A model generated the notes under the pieces. That model saw only the letters and a program-made list of their open reading frames with translations. It was not told where the DNA came from and ran no database searches. This document shows, piece after piece, positions 35,044-44,100 of a DNA stretch of 64,000 bases (position 1 is the first letter of the stretch; every line of letters starts with the position of its first letter). The position numbers and the translations under genes are program-made. The stretch is from Anaerovirgula multivorans. Its GTDB lineage: Bacteria; Bacillota; Clostridia; Peptostreptococcales; Natronincolaceae. The stretch is taken from the NCBI RefSeq assembly GCF_900188145.1, contig NZ_FZOJ01000004.1, positions 186,001 to 250,000 on the forward strand, written 5' to 3'.

Positions 35044-36336
35044 CTATGGTGTTATTCTGTTCATATCCCTAGGTAGTAGGGTTGATTCTCTAATATTGTC
35101 TAGCCCTAACAGCTTCATTGTTATTCTTTCAAGTCCTATAGCAAAGCCTCCATGGGGGGGCATACCATATTTGAAGCTATCTAAATAGAATCCAAAATCC
35201 TCAGGCTTCAAGCCAAATTTTATCATATTGTCCCTCAACATTTCATAATCATGAATTCTCTGGCCACCAGTAGTAATCTCTAAACCCTTATAGATCAAAT
35301 CAAAGCTTTTGGTTGCTCCCTCATATTGGTCATCTGGCATTGTATAAACTGGTCGCTTAGATGCAGGGTATTTTGTTAAAAAAACAAAATCACTGTTGTA
35401 TTCTTCTTGAATATACTTCGAGAATAGTATTTCTCCCTCTGCATCTATATTGCCCAATGGAGATTTTTTATCATATTTCTCTAGTAGAATCTTTTGTGCT
35501 TCAAACAATGGAATTTTTGGTATCTCCTTAATCTTCGGCAGTACAACATTATACATCTCCAGTTCTTTTTTACAGTTTTCCTCTAAATGCTGAAATAAAT
35601 GCTTTAAAAAGCCTATTTCAAATTCCATTAAATCATATTCATCCTTGATAAAAGCAGTTTCAATATCAAGGCTGACATATTCGTTAAGATGCCTCCATGT
35701 ATTATGAAGCTCTGCTCTATAGGCATGACCTATCTCAAATACTGATTCAAACCCTGCTCCCACCATCATTTGTTTATAAAACTGAGGACTTTGGGCTAAA
35801 AAGGCTCTTCTATCAAAATAATTTACAGTAAACATCTCTGAGCCACCCTCTGTCCCCGAGGCGATGATTTTCGGGGTATGTATTTCATGAAACCCTTGCT
35901 CTTTAAAATACCCCTTAAAGGCTTCTACAATTTCTGCTTGTATTTTAAAAATTGCTCTTCGATCAGGTCTTCTTAAACTAATGTATCGATAATCTAATTC
36001 TGTCTCTAATGTAGCCTCCACCTTTTTTTGATTGATGCTGAAGGGTAGTAGATCATAATAGGTTTTTCCGATGATTTCTATTTCCTTTACCTGTACCTCT
36101 ATACCACCAGGAGCTTTTCCATTTTTTACTGGAATCCCCTTGACCTCTACGGACATTTCTAGCTTTAACTGACTAAGAATTTTTTCATCCTCAATTACCA
36201 GTTGTATAACCCCTGACTTATCCCTTAAAAAGACAAAGGCAAATTTACCAAAGCTTTTCATCTTATGAATCCATCCCTTTAATAAAACCAAGTCATCCAT
36301 TATCTCAGTTAATTCAGCTGCTAATACTCTTTTCAT
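35044..36336 (-). CDS. aspS: Aspartyl-tRNA synthetase, archaeal-type (probably nondiscriminating)
   Basis: A 430-residue class IIb synthetase without the bacterial insertion domain. The N-terminal OB fold (VLLKGWIHKMKSFGKFAFVFLRDKSGVIQLV) is followed by motif 2 (FEIGHAYRAELHNTWRHLNEY) and motif 3 (GFAIGLERITMKLLGL). The compact form is archaeal-like and, coupled with gatCAB behind a T-box, is expected to charge both tRNA-Asp and tRNA-Asn with Asp so GatCAB can make Asn-tRNA. ATG at 36336 follows AAGGAG; sequence upstream is leader RNA. Confidence 0.93.
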   Translation of the reverse strand: MKRVLAAELTEIMDDLVLLKGWIHKMKSFGKFAFVFLRDKSGVIQLVIEDEKILSQLKLEMSVEVKGIPVKNGKAPGGIEVQVKEIEIIGKTYYDLLPFSINQKKVEATLETELDYRYISLRRPDRRAIFKIQAEIVEAFKGYFKEQGFHEIHTPKIIASGTEGGSEMFTVNYFDRRAFLAQSPQFYKQMMVGAGFESVFEIGHAYRAELHNTWRHLNEYVSLDIETAFIKDEYDLMEFEIGFLKHLFQHLEENCKKELEMYNVVLPKIKEIPKIPLFEAQKILLEKYDKKSPLGNIDAEGEILFSKYIQEEYNSDFVFLTKYPASKRPVYTMPDDQYEGATKSFDLIYKGLEITTGGQRIHDYEMLRDNMIKFGLKPEDFGFYLDSFKYGMPPHGGFAIGLERITMKLLGLDNIRESTLLPRDMNRITP

Positions 36337-36373
36337 TCCTTTCACTCCTTTTTTATGATTTTTTAAATTAAAA

Positions 36374-36665
36374 AAACCCTTCATCCCTATATAAAAGGGA
36401 CGAAAGGTTATCTCTCGCGGTACCACCCAAATTAACTAAATCAATTAGTTCTCCTCAGTAAGCACGGAATAAATCTAAATCTATTCGATACCCTCCAAGG
36501 TTAACGGTTTGGTGCCGTCTAAATCTACTCTCCAAATGGATTTCGGTTAGAAACTCAAAGATGTTCTTCGATATGGTCTTCGTATTGGTCTCTCACCATC
36601 ACCAACTCGCTTTGACTATCCCGCATATCTACTCTTCTTTTCATCGTCTTTAACATATACTAGCG
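36374..36665 (-). promoter_or_regulatory. T-box riboswitch of the aspS-gatCAB operon
   Basis: The minus-strand leader has stem I with GGTGATGGTGAGAGACC-type distal loops, a specifier region CGAAGAACATC, and the T-box GGTGGTACCGCG near 36425-36414. A terminator stem (CCTTTCGTCCCT with AGGGATGAAGG, 36408-36374) and T-run follow. GAAC at 36566-36563 contains both GAA (Glu) and AAC (Asn), matching the two-codon T-box described for this operon in Clostridium acetobutylicum. Confidence 0.9.
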
Positions 36666-36687
36666 TTAAAAATTATTATTGAAAATA

Positions 36688-36716
36688 ATTATATTTTTTA
36701 TGCATGAAACTGTCAA
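36688..36716 (-). promoter_or_regulatory. Promoter of the T-box-aspS-gatCAB operon
   Basis: On the minus strand, TTGACA (36716-36711), 17-base spacer, TATAAT (36693-36688), a consensus match. Confidence 0.88.
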
Positions 36717-36778
36717 GAGTTTTTTTGTAATTTATTGATAATTTTATATATTCCTAATAAAAACTTTTTAAATAGAAC

Positions 36779-36811
36779 AGCATCCCATAGCTGTACAATC
36801 ATGGGATGCTT
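36779..36811 (-). terminator. Terminator of the secreted-protein gene
   Basis: AGCATCCCAT pairs with ATGGGATGCT across a 12-base loop just past the stop at 36817, followed on the minus strand by GTTCTATTT. Confidence 0.75.
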
Positions 36812-36816
36812 CATTA

Positions 36817-37632
36817 CTATTTTCTCCAAATATCAGTAACTAATCCATTTTGGACCTCTATATAAACTTCTCGGTTTACGTAACTATCAGGTATATCTAA
36901 TCCTGCTTTAACATCGAAAATCGAATGGGCCCCATCTTTATTCAATATGATGTAGGGACCATCATTGTCTTTAAAAGTTCCTAGCAATACCCCTTCATGT
37001 CTAGTCGTCTCACTCACTACCGTCAACTTTAGGATAGTTTCGTCTTTAATGGTTACATTTACCTTCATGTTGACTGAAAGATCATCAAATGTCTTTTTAT
37101 TTCCGTTGATTTCTATAACAGTATTCCTATTTACATAATAAGTCTCTCTTTTGTTGTCGTAGGATAATGCTATCTTTTGATCTTTTTCATTGATTGAATA
37201 AACTGTAGCTCCTCTAATACTCCAAGTTTCATCTTCCACTACATCCCCAGTTTTTCCTATAATCTTGGTGATAACATTATCTTTGTCTAATTCCAAGTAG
37301 ACTTCGTAGCCTTTTTTTATATCTTTTAAGACAGCATCTTTGTCATCTAATTTTATTTCAGCCCTATTGGCTACCAATAAGGAAATAATAGCTTCTCCTT
37401 CTTCAATGGTAATTCTTCTCTTATTTAAGTCTATCTCTTTCACTACTGTTTCATATTCTCCATTGATAATTCTATTGTCTCCTTCTATTTCTTCTAAACT
37501 AAATCGTTTCTGAATCCCCGGAGGTAAACCTCCCTTTTTCGCCAATCCTGGTGGCACGAAGGCTCCTACTGCTGATAACGCCAAGGTGAAGAACATCATC
37601 AATACTAAAATACCTGCTAATACTTTTTTCAT
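36817..37632 (-). CDS. Hypothetical secreted protein, 271 residues
   Basis: Residues 1-26 form a cleavable signal peptide (KKVLAGILVLMMFFTLALSAVGA). The rest is rich in beta-strand repeats of the form DLNKRRITIEEGEAII and SINEKDQKIALSYDNKRETYYVN, about 70 residues apart, suggesting two or three copies of a small barrel domain. AAGGAGG precedes the ATG. I do not recognise the family; surface or spore-wall location is plausible. Confidence 0.7.
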   Translation of the reverse strand: MKKVLAGILVLMMFFTLALSAVGAFVPPGLAKKGGLPPGIQKRFSLEEIEGDNRIINGEYETVVKEIDLNKRRITIEEGEAIISLLVANRAEIKLDDKDAVLKDIKKGYEVYLELDKDNVITKIIGKTGDVVEDETWSIRGATVYSINEKDQKIALSYDNKRETYYVNRNTVIEINGNKKTFDDLSVNMKVNVTIKDETILKLTVVSETTRHEGVLLGTFKDNDGPYIILNKDGAHSIFDVKAGLDIPDSYVNREVYIEVQNGLVTDIWRK

Positions 37633-37973
37633 GCTTTATAACCTCCTTAAATAATTTTTCTTCTTTTAGGTTTCATTATATTATTACGAAACAATTGGTA
37701 GTTTTTGGGGGCACTTTGGAGATAAATCATGAAAAAAGTGTGTGAATATAGTAGCAAGCCCATGCCATTAATATATTCCCAATTATTAGTCCAATGAATT
37801 CTATTGTAGTGAATCCATTAGATATCAAATAACTAATGCCGCTGATAGTTCTTATTTTTTCAGTGAATTATTAAACTAATCCCTTTAAGAAACTAATACC
37901 ATGCTTAAGAAGGACATACCCATATTATACAGGTTTACTGTTGCCTGTATTCTATTCCGATGAACTCAATTAA
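37633..37973. other. Intergenic region with a possible membrane-protein remnant
   Basis: No clear gene in 340 bases. On the minus strand a short frame near 37857-37727 encodes a hydrophobic stretch (SGISYLISNGFTTIEF, then GLIIGNILMAWACYY) and ends at a stop, but lacks a start codon or ribosome site, so it may be a gene remnant. A small hairpin ATACAGG..CCTGTAT lies near 37928-37951. Confidence 0.35.
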
Positions 37974-38396
37974 CTACTTAATTCGTTTCATAATGGGATG
38001 ATCTTCTTTCAGTTCTAGTAAATCCCATAAGTTCCCATATAAATCTTTAAATACGGCCACCATTCCATAGGATTGATTTTTTGGCTCTCTCACAAATTCT
38101 ACTCCCTTTGAGATCATTTCATTATAGTCTCTCCAAAAATCATCAGTGTTTAAAAATAGAAAAACCCTACCACCTGACTGGTTACCTATAAATGATTTTT
38201 GTTCAGGTTTAGATGCTCTTGCAAGTAATATTGTGGTACCGACTGACCCGGGAGGCGATACTACGACCCACCTTTTATCTTGTTCGGGCTGATAAGTATC
38301 TTCAACTAATGTAAAATTAAGCTTCTTTGTATAAAACTCTATTGCCTCATCATAATCTTTCACAACTAGAGCTATATGAACAATTGATTGAACCAT
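37974..38396 (-). CDS. VOC-family protein (glyoxalase/bleomycin-resistance fold)
   Basis: A 140-residue protein with paired beta-alpha-beta-beta-beta modules: VHIALVVKDYDEAIEFYTKKLNFTLVEDT and FLNTDDFWRDYNEMISKGVEFV..VAVFKDLYGNLWDLLE. Metal ligands His in the first strand and Glu in WDLLEL are kept. ATG at 38396 is favoured, with AGGAGG about ten bases upstream. Substrate unknown; members range from glyoxalases to dioxygenases. Confidence 0.85.
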   Translation of the reverse strand: MVQSIVHIALVVKDYDEAIEFYTKKLNFTLVEDTYQPEQDKRWVVVSPPGSVGTTILLARASKPEQKSFIGNQSGGRVFLFLNTDDFWRDYNEMISKGVEFVREPKNQSYGMVAVFKDLYGNLWDLLELKEDHPIMKRIK

Positions 38397-38453
38397 TTTC
38401 TCAACTCCTCCTAATTTTAGACTTACTTTATTCAGCAAACCTCTACGGTAGAG

Positions 38454-38506
38454 ACTAACTTTCGTGAATCTGCGGCAGAACGCCGCATCCTTGCGTCTCG
38501 ATAAAA
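38454..38506. repeat. GC-rich nested hairpin
   Basis: GAGAC..TGCGGC, loop AGAAC, GCCGCA..GTCTC lies between the VOC and DUF2007-like genes. It is markedly GC-rich for the region and could be a REP-like element; no T-run follows. Confidence 0.5.
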
Positions 38507-38513
38507 TTACTTT

Positions 38514-39014
38514 TCATCCAAAAATATGCTTCATTAGCGTCCAAACTACCGTAATGTAGATCCACAAAAAGCCTGGCATGATAAACAGAACGATAATCCA
38601 TGTCTTTATACGTCTTTGCTTTTGATACGCCTTTTCTAAGTCCGTCATATTTTCTTCATCAGAAATGCTAGTTCCCTCCATATCCACTTCATTTTGAGTA
38701 TCTACTATCTCTTGTGCCTTTTTCAATAATCTTGAAGGGACATACAGATTAACTCCAAAATTCGTTGCCCCCATATATATCTTTAAATATCCACCTGCTT
38801 GATTGTACTTTTTTAAAACAGGAATTCCATTAGATAGTAAAAGAGATTCTAGGACTTGTGCCTCAAGATCACTATTAACCGCTATTAAAAATGCTTCTTT
38901 GTCGTAGTCCACTTCTCGATCAACCTGTAATTCAGATGCCAATGCAACATTACATTCACTACAAATATTAAATTCTTCTCTATATTCTGCCTTGCATTTT
39001 GGACACCATGTCAT
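38514..39014 (-). CDS. Zinc-ribbon DUF2007-like protein with C-terminal membrane helix
   Basis: A 166-residue protein. The N-terminus is a zinc ribbon (WCPKCKAEYREEFNICSECNV, with two CXXC knuckles). The middle (FLIAVNSDLEAQVLESLLLSNGIPVLKK..NLYVPSRLLKKAQEIVD) fits the DUF2007 putative signal-transducing fold. The C-terminus carries a membrane helix (TWIIVLFIMPGFLWIYITVVW). Function unknown. Confidence 0.75.
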   Translation of the reverse strand: MTWCPKCKAEYREEFNICSECNVALASELQVDREVDYDKEAFLIAVNSDLEAQVLESLLLSNGIPVLKKYNQAGGYLKIYMGATNFGVNLYVPSRLLKKAQEIVDTQNEVDMEGTSISDEENMTDLEKAYQKQRRIKTWIIVLFIMPGFLWIYITVVWTLMKHIFG

Positions 39015-39152
39015 AAAAAACTCTCCCTTCGCTTTAATTAAATGTACCTTTTATTATTTCAAAGGATTTTCAAGCGTCAATGATAACTCGCTAGACATTT
39101 TAGCTTTGAGATATCTAATTTGTAATTTTGTCACATTTGAAGCCTCCATTAA

Positions 39153-39560
39153 TTAGGGAACTGCAATATAATTGTCTTCTAAAATCAAAAAATCTCTGTA
39201 ATAAGAATCATCTACATTAGCATAAAAAGGGGATTCTTTATCATCATCTAGATAAACAATACCGATAATCTCTTCTGTTTTAGGTGGTTCAACAAAATTT
39301 CCTTCTAGCTGATTCAATTCATTAAATATATTCTCTATAATTATTTTTTCATCATTATTTTTTCTTCGATAATTTTACCTTTTGATTGTATATTATTAGA
39401 CTCAGCATTAATTTCTTCTTGAACTAATCTATCCTCATTAGATATCTTTGTCATGTCATCATATTTTTTGTTCATTTCTTCAATGTTAGCTTTGGCTTTA
39501 TATGTTAATTCGTATAATTTCTTAACCTGTTTAGAATCGTAGAGTATGATTTGATGTCTG
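39153..39560 (-). pseudogene. Frameshifted hypothetical gene remnant
   Basis: Reading toward lower coordinates, one frame encodes a coiled-coil-like stretch (QVKKLYELTYKAKANIEEMN..) ending in an A-rich run near 39365. A second frame continues with NIFNELNQLEGNFVEPPKTE and FYANVDDSYYRDFLIL to a TAA at 39155-39153. A single indel in the A-run would join them. No start remains; the upstream part fuses into the RAYT fragment. Family not recognised. Confidence 0.55.
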
Positions 39561-39720
39561 CTAAACCTCTGTTATATGCTGTCCCGTCGGCTCTGCACTT
39601 TCTAATGCACCATAATAAATTTTGTCTGCCTTTGGTACAAACAGTAATAAAGTATATACCATTTTGCCTATACTCATAATCCTTTAACCTTATTTTCTTT
39701 CTTTTTGGTAATTCCTTCAT
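39505..39720 (-). pseudogene. REP-associated tyrosine transposase (RAYT) fragment
   Basis: The first 36 residues (PKRKKIRLKDYEYRQNGIYF, then ITVCTKGRQNLL) match the N-terminus of Y1 REP-associated transposases, including the start of the catalytic fold. After that the frame runs into unrelated sequence and stops at 71 residues, where a full protein needs about 150-180, and no HUH motif is left. It is inactive by itself. Confidence 0.75.
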
Positions 39721-39878
39721 AAAATCACCTTATTTAGGAATATTATTCATCAAACCAGCGGGTAGATACGGAGACCTACTCCTACAGAATCCATGTTGCA
39801 CATAATTCATCTGATATTCAGCAACATCAGACAAATCAATTGACCCCAGCGCCCTGCTCCGATATTGGGGTGTCACTT

Positions 39879-39981
39879 AACGATTTCGTTGTTGCCGATG
39901 TTCATCAGCTCTGTTTCTTACGAATTTGTTACCCTAGAAGCTGATGAATGTTGGCAACAACCTGTTATCTGATGTTGCGCG
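39879..39981 (-). other. Integron attC-like site downstream of the cupin gene
   Basis: Minus strand: R''-like CAGATAAC (near 39972-39965), then L'' GTTGTTGCCAACATTCATCA, a loop, L' TGATGAACATCGGCAACAAC, and R'-like GTTAAGT (GTTRRRY, 39882 down). L'' and L' pair imperfectly, as in attC sites. The upstream flank GCGCGCAACATCAGATAAC mirrors the cassette's 5' end. Confidence 0.6.
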
Positions 39982-40004
39982 CAGACACTTTCTATAGCTA
40001 TAAG

Positions 40005-40469
40005 TTATTCATTTGGTTCCGAAGTCCAACCTTTAACATTATCGCTAATATTAAAAACTAATCCTTTGTTTTTTATATACATTACATTTTCATCTGGATA
40101 TGTTGTAATATCATCATTTTCACGAGTTCCTACATCAAGTATTTGTAATATTTCTGAACTGTTATTTATGAACTGATGTGCGATATCTTTACCAGCAGGT
40201 TTTGAAATTACATCACCTGCCATTATCGATATTTCTTCACCGTTTATTCTCAAAATACCTTTTCCACTTATTATAAGAAAAAACTCTTCTTGCTTTGAAT
40301 GCGAATGATACTTTACACTTTCAGCACCAGGTTTTACATAGTCTATGTTCACATAAATTTTTTCACAGCCAATGGCATCACCTATTAATACTGTTTTCAT
40401 TTTAGATTGAAAATCCGGGTCATACATATATTCCTTGGGTATATTATTAATATTAGATATATTATTCAT
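40005..40469 (-). CDS. Cupin-domain protein in an integron-like cassette
   Basis: A 154-residue single-domain cupin. Motif 1 is KYHSHSKQEEFFLIISGKGILRING (metal ligands His, His, Glu) and motif 2 GDVISKPAGKDIAHQFIN. The ribosome site AAAGGAG lies seven bases before the ATG. Such small cupins act as isomerases, dioxygenases or sugar binders; the substrate is not evident. The gene nearly fills a 550-base unit whose ends, TTATCTG..TTGCGCGC and GCGCGCAA..CAGATAA, are mutually complementary, like a gene cassette bounded by attC sites. Confidence 0.85.
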   Translation of the reverse strand: MNNISNINNIPKEYMYDPDFQSKMKTVLIGDAIGCEKIYVNIDYVKPGAESVKYHSHSKQEEFFLIISGKGILRINGEEISIMAGDVISKPAGKDIAHQFINNSSEILQILDVGTRENDDITTYPDENVMYIKNKGLVFNISDNVKGWTSEPNE

Positions 40470-40513
40470 TGAATTTCTCCTTTCTACAACCTTTAATTCA
40501 TAATACTTTTATA

Positions 40514-40661
40514 GCGCGCAATGTCAGATAACGATTAGGATCGCATCTGAAGTTGAAAGAATAATAAGTTAACCCTTCTATAATTACTTTTCTTCGGGTA
40601 ATAACAACATTATTTATCACTATTTCTCTTTCAATTTCAGATGTGATCTAGTTAGACGGAA
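40514..40661 (-). other. Integron attC-like site upstream of the cupin gene
   Basis: Minus strand: R'' GTCTAAC (fits RYYYAAC, near 40657-40651), L'' GATCACATCTGAAATTGAAA, a loop of about 65 bases, L' TTTCAACTTCAGATGCGATC, then G-TTATCTG (near 40533-40526) which opens the cupin cassette. The site is about 120-130 bases, within the attC size range. Confidence 0.6.
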
Positions 40662-41095
40662 GCGCCTTAGCACTCTCCTATGAGATTTCAATCTTCCCCA
40701 TTCCCTTTTTAATTCCTAATAATGTTATATAATTAATAGATTTCTTTTAATAACTTAAATAATAATTTCTATTTTTCTCCTGTAATTCCTTCAATTTATT
40801 ACACTTTTTCCCATTTTTATTGATTTTTCAGTTACTTCTATTAAAAAAGCACATTCTTATCCCTTGGTAGTTCTAATTGTTTTTTAATTATGCTATTCTT
40901 TCTTTTAACTGTGGCGGCGAATAGCATCGTGAGTGTACCTACCAATATATTCCAAGACATATTTGTCACTTTTAAAGGGTTCTAGGGATACACAGAACTT
41001 ATATATTAATTATTTTTTCAAAATTTTGTAAAATCCTCTACATTATCACATATTTCTACTAATAAAATCCTCTGCATACTGAAAATTGGAGCATT
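40662..41095. other. Region between the cassette and gltB
   Basis: Mostly AT-rich sequence with no intact gene. It contains the IS91-like fragment at 40905-40998. No integrase gene or attI could be found. Confidence 0.5.
40905..40998 (-). pseudogene. IS91-family transposase fragment
   Basis: About 30 codons (PFKSDKYVLEYIGRYTHDAI) match the highly conserved YLGRYTHRVAI block of IS91/ISCR-type transposases. The frame is broken just after it. Too little remains for activity. Confidence 0.65.
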
Positions 41096-41148
41096 ATTAT
41101 AGGGATAGCTCCCTACTGTATATCAACAGATAGAGCTATCCCTATAAT
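41096..41148 (-). terminator. Terminator of gltB
   Basis: ATTATAGGGATAGCTC (41096-41111) pairs perfectly with GAGCTATCCCTATAAT (41133-41148) over a 21-base loop, 18 bases past the stop. Confidence 0.85.
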
Positions 41149-41165
41149 TTTTTGAAAATACGATT

Positions 41166-44100
41166 TTATGCAGTAATTTGTCCTTCTTTTTTCAATATAT
41201 CACGATAAGCAGGAGAGCTAACCTTCACAATCTTAGTTATATAAATACTCCAGTTATCTAAAATTACTTTTGCCTTCTGACTATTGGTATATTTGTAATG
41301 TTTTTCAATTAGGCTTTTCACCACTCTTATATCTTCGTTATTATTTAAAGCTTCCACCTCTACCCTTTCATGATTGACTCGATCTATAAAGCCTTCCTCC
41401 TCCAGTACATAGGCAATTCCTCCACTCATACCAGCACCAAAGTTTTTGCCAGTTCTACCTAAGATCACCACAACGCCATCTGTCATATATTGGCATCCAT
41501 GGTTTCCAATTCCCTCTACCACTGCAACAGCTCCACTGTTTCTAACAGCAAAGCGTTCCCCAACAGTACCGGAGATATAAGCTTCTCCAGAGGTGGCTCC
41601 ATAAAGTAACGTATTACCAGCAATTACATTGTGACTAGAATCAAAGGTGCTTTTTTTCGGAGGTGTCACAATAATTTTCCCCCCCGATAATCCCTTTCCT
41701 AAATAGTCATTGGCATCTCCCTCTAAATGAAGAGTTAAGCCACTTGCAGCAAAAGCTCCAAAGCTTTGTCCAGCAGAACCAACAAATTTGAATTGTATCG
41801 TATCTTCTTCCAAACCCTTTTCTCCATATTGCTTTGCAATCTTTCCACTTAGCATCGTGCCAACTGCACGGTTTGTATTAAATATTTCAAAGGTTTTCTT
41901 TACTGAATTTCTTTTTGATAATGCATCCTTAGCAGTCTCTATAAGCTTTTTATCTAACACATCACCAGTTGGATGTTCCTGCTTCATGGTACATCTTCCT
42001 TCGATTCTAGAAGGCAATTCTGGTCTATATAGAATAGAGCTGAGATCAAGATACATCGCCTTATGATTTTGTATCCTTCTTACTTCCAGCATATCTACTC
42101 TCCCAATCATTTCTTCAACCTTTCTAAAGCCTAGCTCCGCCATAATTTCTCGAACTTCCTCAGCTACAAAGATAAAGTATGCTATTAAGTCCTCTGGTTT
42201 CCCCTTAAATCTCTGTCGAAGCATAGGATCTTGGGTAGCAATACCTACCGGACATTTATTTAGATGACACCTTCTGCACATGATGCATCCACTAACTACA
42301 AGTGCAGCTGTGGAAAAGCCATATTCTTCTGCCCCTAATAGTGCAGCTACAACAACATCTCGTCCTGTTGTCATTTTTCCATCTACCTGTAAAGTTATAC
42401 GACTTCTTAAGTTATTTAAAAGCAGTGTTTGCTGTGCTTCCGCCAAGCCCAATTCCCAAGGTACCCCTGCATACTTCATAGAGCTGATAGGTGCCGCACC
42501 AGTCCCACCATCATGCCCACTAATCAACACAGCATCAGCATGACCTTTAGCAACCCCTGCAGCAATGGTACCAATACCAGCTTCTGCCGCTAGCTTTACA
42601 CTGATTCTAGCGTCTTCATTGGCATTTTTCAAGTCAAAAATAAGCTGTGCTAAATCTTCTATCGAATAAATATCATGATGCGGCGGTGGAGAAATCAAAT
42701 CGATTCCTGGCAACGAATGACGAACTCTGGCAATCTCTTCTGTCACCTTACTTCCTGGCAGATGACCGCCTTCCCCAGGCTTTGCACCCTGGGCCATCTT
42801 AATTTGAATTTCTTCACAGTTTACAAGGTAGTCAGCAGTGACACCAAATCTTCCAGAGGCTATTTGTTTTACAGAGCTTTTCCGTACATTACCATTAATA
42901 TCGGAATAATACCTTTTAGCATCTTCTCCTCCTTCTCCACTATTGCTTTTTCCTCCAAGCTTATTCATAGCTATTGCCATTGTCTCGTGGCATTCCTTAC
43001 TAATGGAACCAAAAGATATGGCACCTGTAGTAAAGCGCTTTAATATTTCTTCCAATGGCTCAACTTCATCTATGTCTATGGCCTTACCTGTCTTAAACTT
43101 CAATAGACTTCGTATCGTATTGATCTCTTCTTCATTACCATGGATATCCTGCACAAAGTCCTTATAGGCACTATCATTTTTTGTTCGACATGCTGCCCGA
43201 AGAGTTTCAACCCGTCTGGGAGTAAAGACATGATATTCCCCTCCTTCTCTCCAGAAAAGTTCTCCTCCAACATCTAACTTTTCATTATGGGCTTGAAATC
43301 CTTTGTTTCCTAGAGTATGTCTTGCTATTACTTCTCCAGCAATAACATCTAAGCCAATACCAGAAAGTCTCGAGGTTGTACCTGTAAAGTACTTTTCCAC
43401 TACATCTTCATGAATTCCCAAAACTTCAAAAATTTGAGCTCCATGATAGCTCTGTAGAGTTGATATCCCCATTTTTGAAATTACTTTTAATAGCCCTTTT
43501 TCAACAGCTTCACAGTAATGATCATAGGCTTTTTCCGTATCGGTTTCTTGAATATATTTTCCCTCCCTTACCATGTGCCAAATAGACTCAAAGGCCATGT
43601 AGGGATTGATAGCTTTTGCACCGTAGCCAATTAATAGAGCAATATGCATTACATCCCTTGCATCTCCACACTCCATAATAATATCTACGTGGGTTCTTAG
43701 CTTTTCACTAATCAAATGATGATGTACTGCCCCTAATGCTAATAGACTCGGAATAGGTGCATTGTATCTATCAATATTCCTGTCACTCAACACTAAAATG
43801 TTGTATCCCTGCTTAATATTATCAACTGCTCTTTTACAAAGATAATCTAATGCCCCCTGTAGCCCCTTCTCCCCTTTATCGATTTCAAAGGTAATAGGTA
43901 GAGTAACCGCCTTGAAGTCTTCTGTATAAATGTTTCTCAGCTTTTCAAGGTTATGATTTTTTAAGATAGGCTGTTCTAATTGAATAAAAGCTTTCCTTTT
44001 TTTTGTTTCGACTTCATCTAATAGCTGACCATGTTGGCCTATAAACTGTATTAATGACATTACACTTTTTTCACGAATGGGATCAATTGGAGGATTGGTA

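Noticed and set aside
42280-43167. Several plus-strand open frames over gltB
   Set aside because: Shadows of gltB; no ribosome sites or recognisable motifs.
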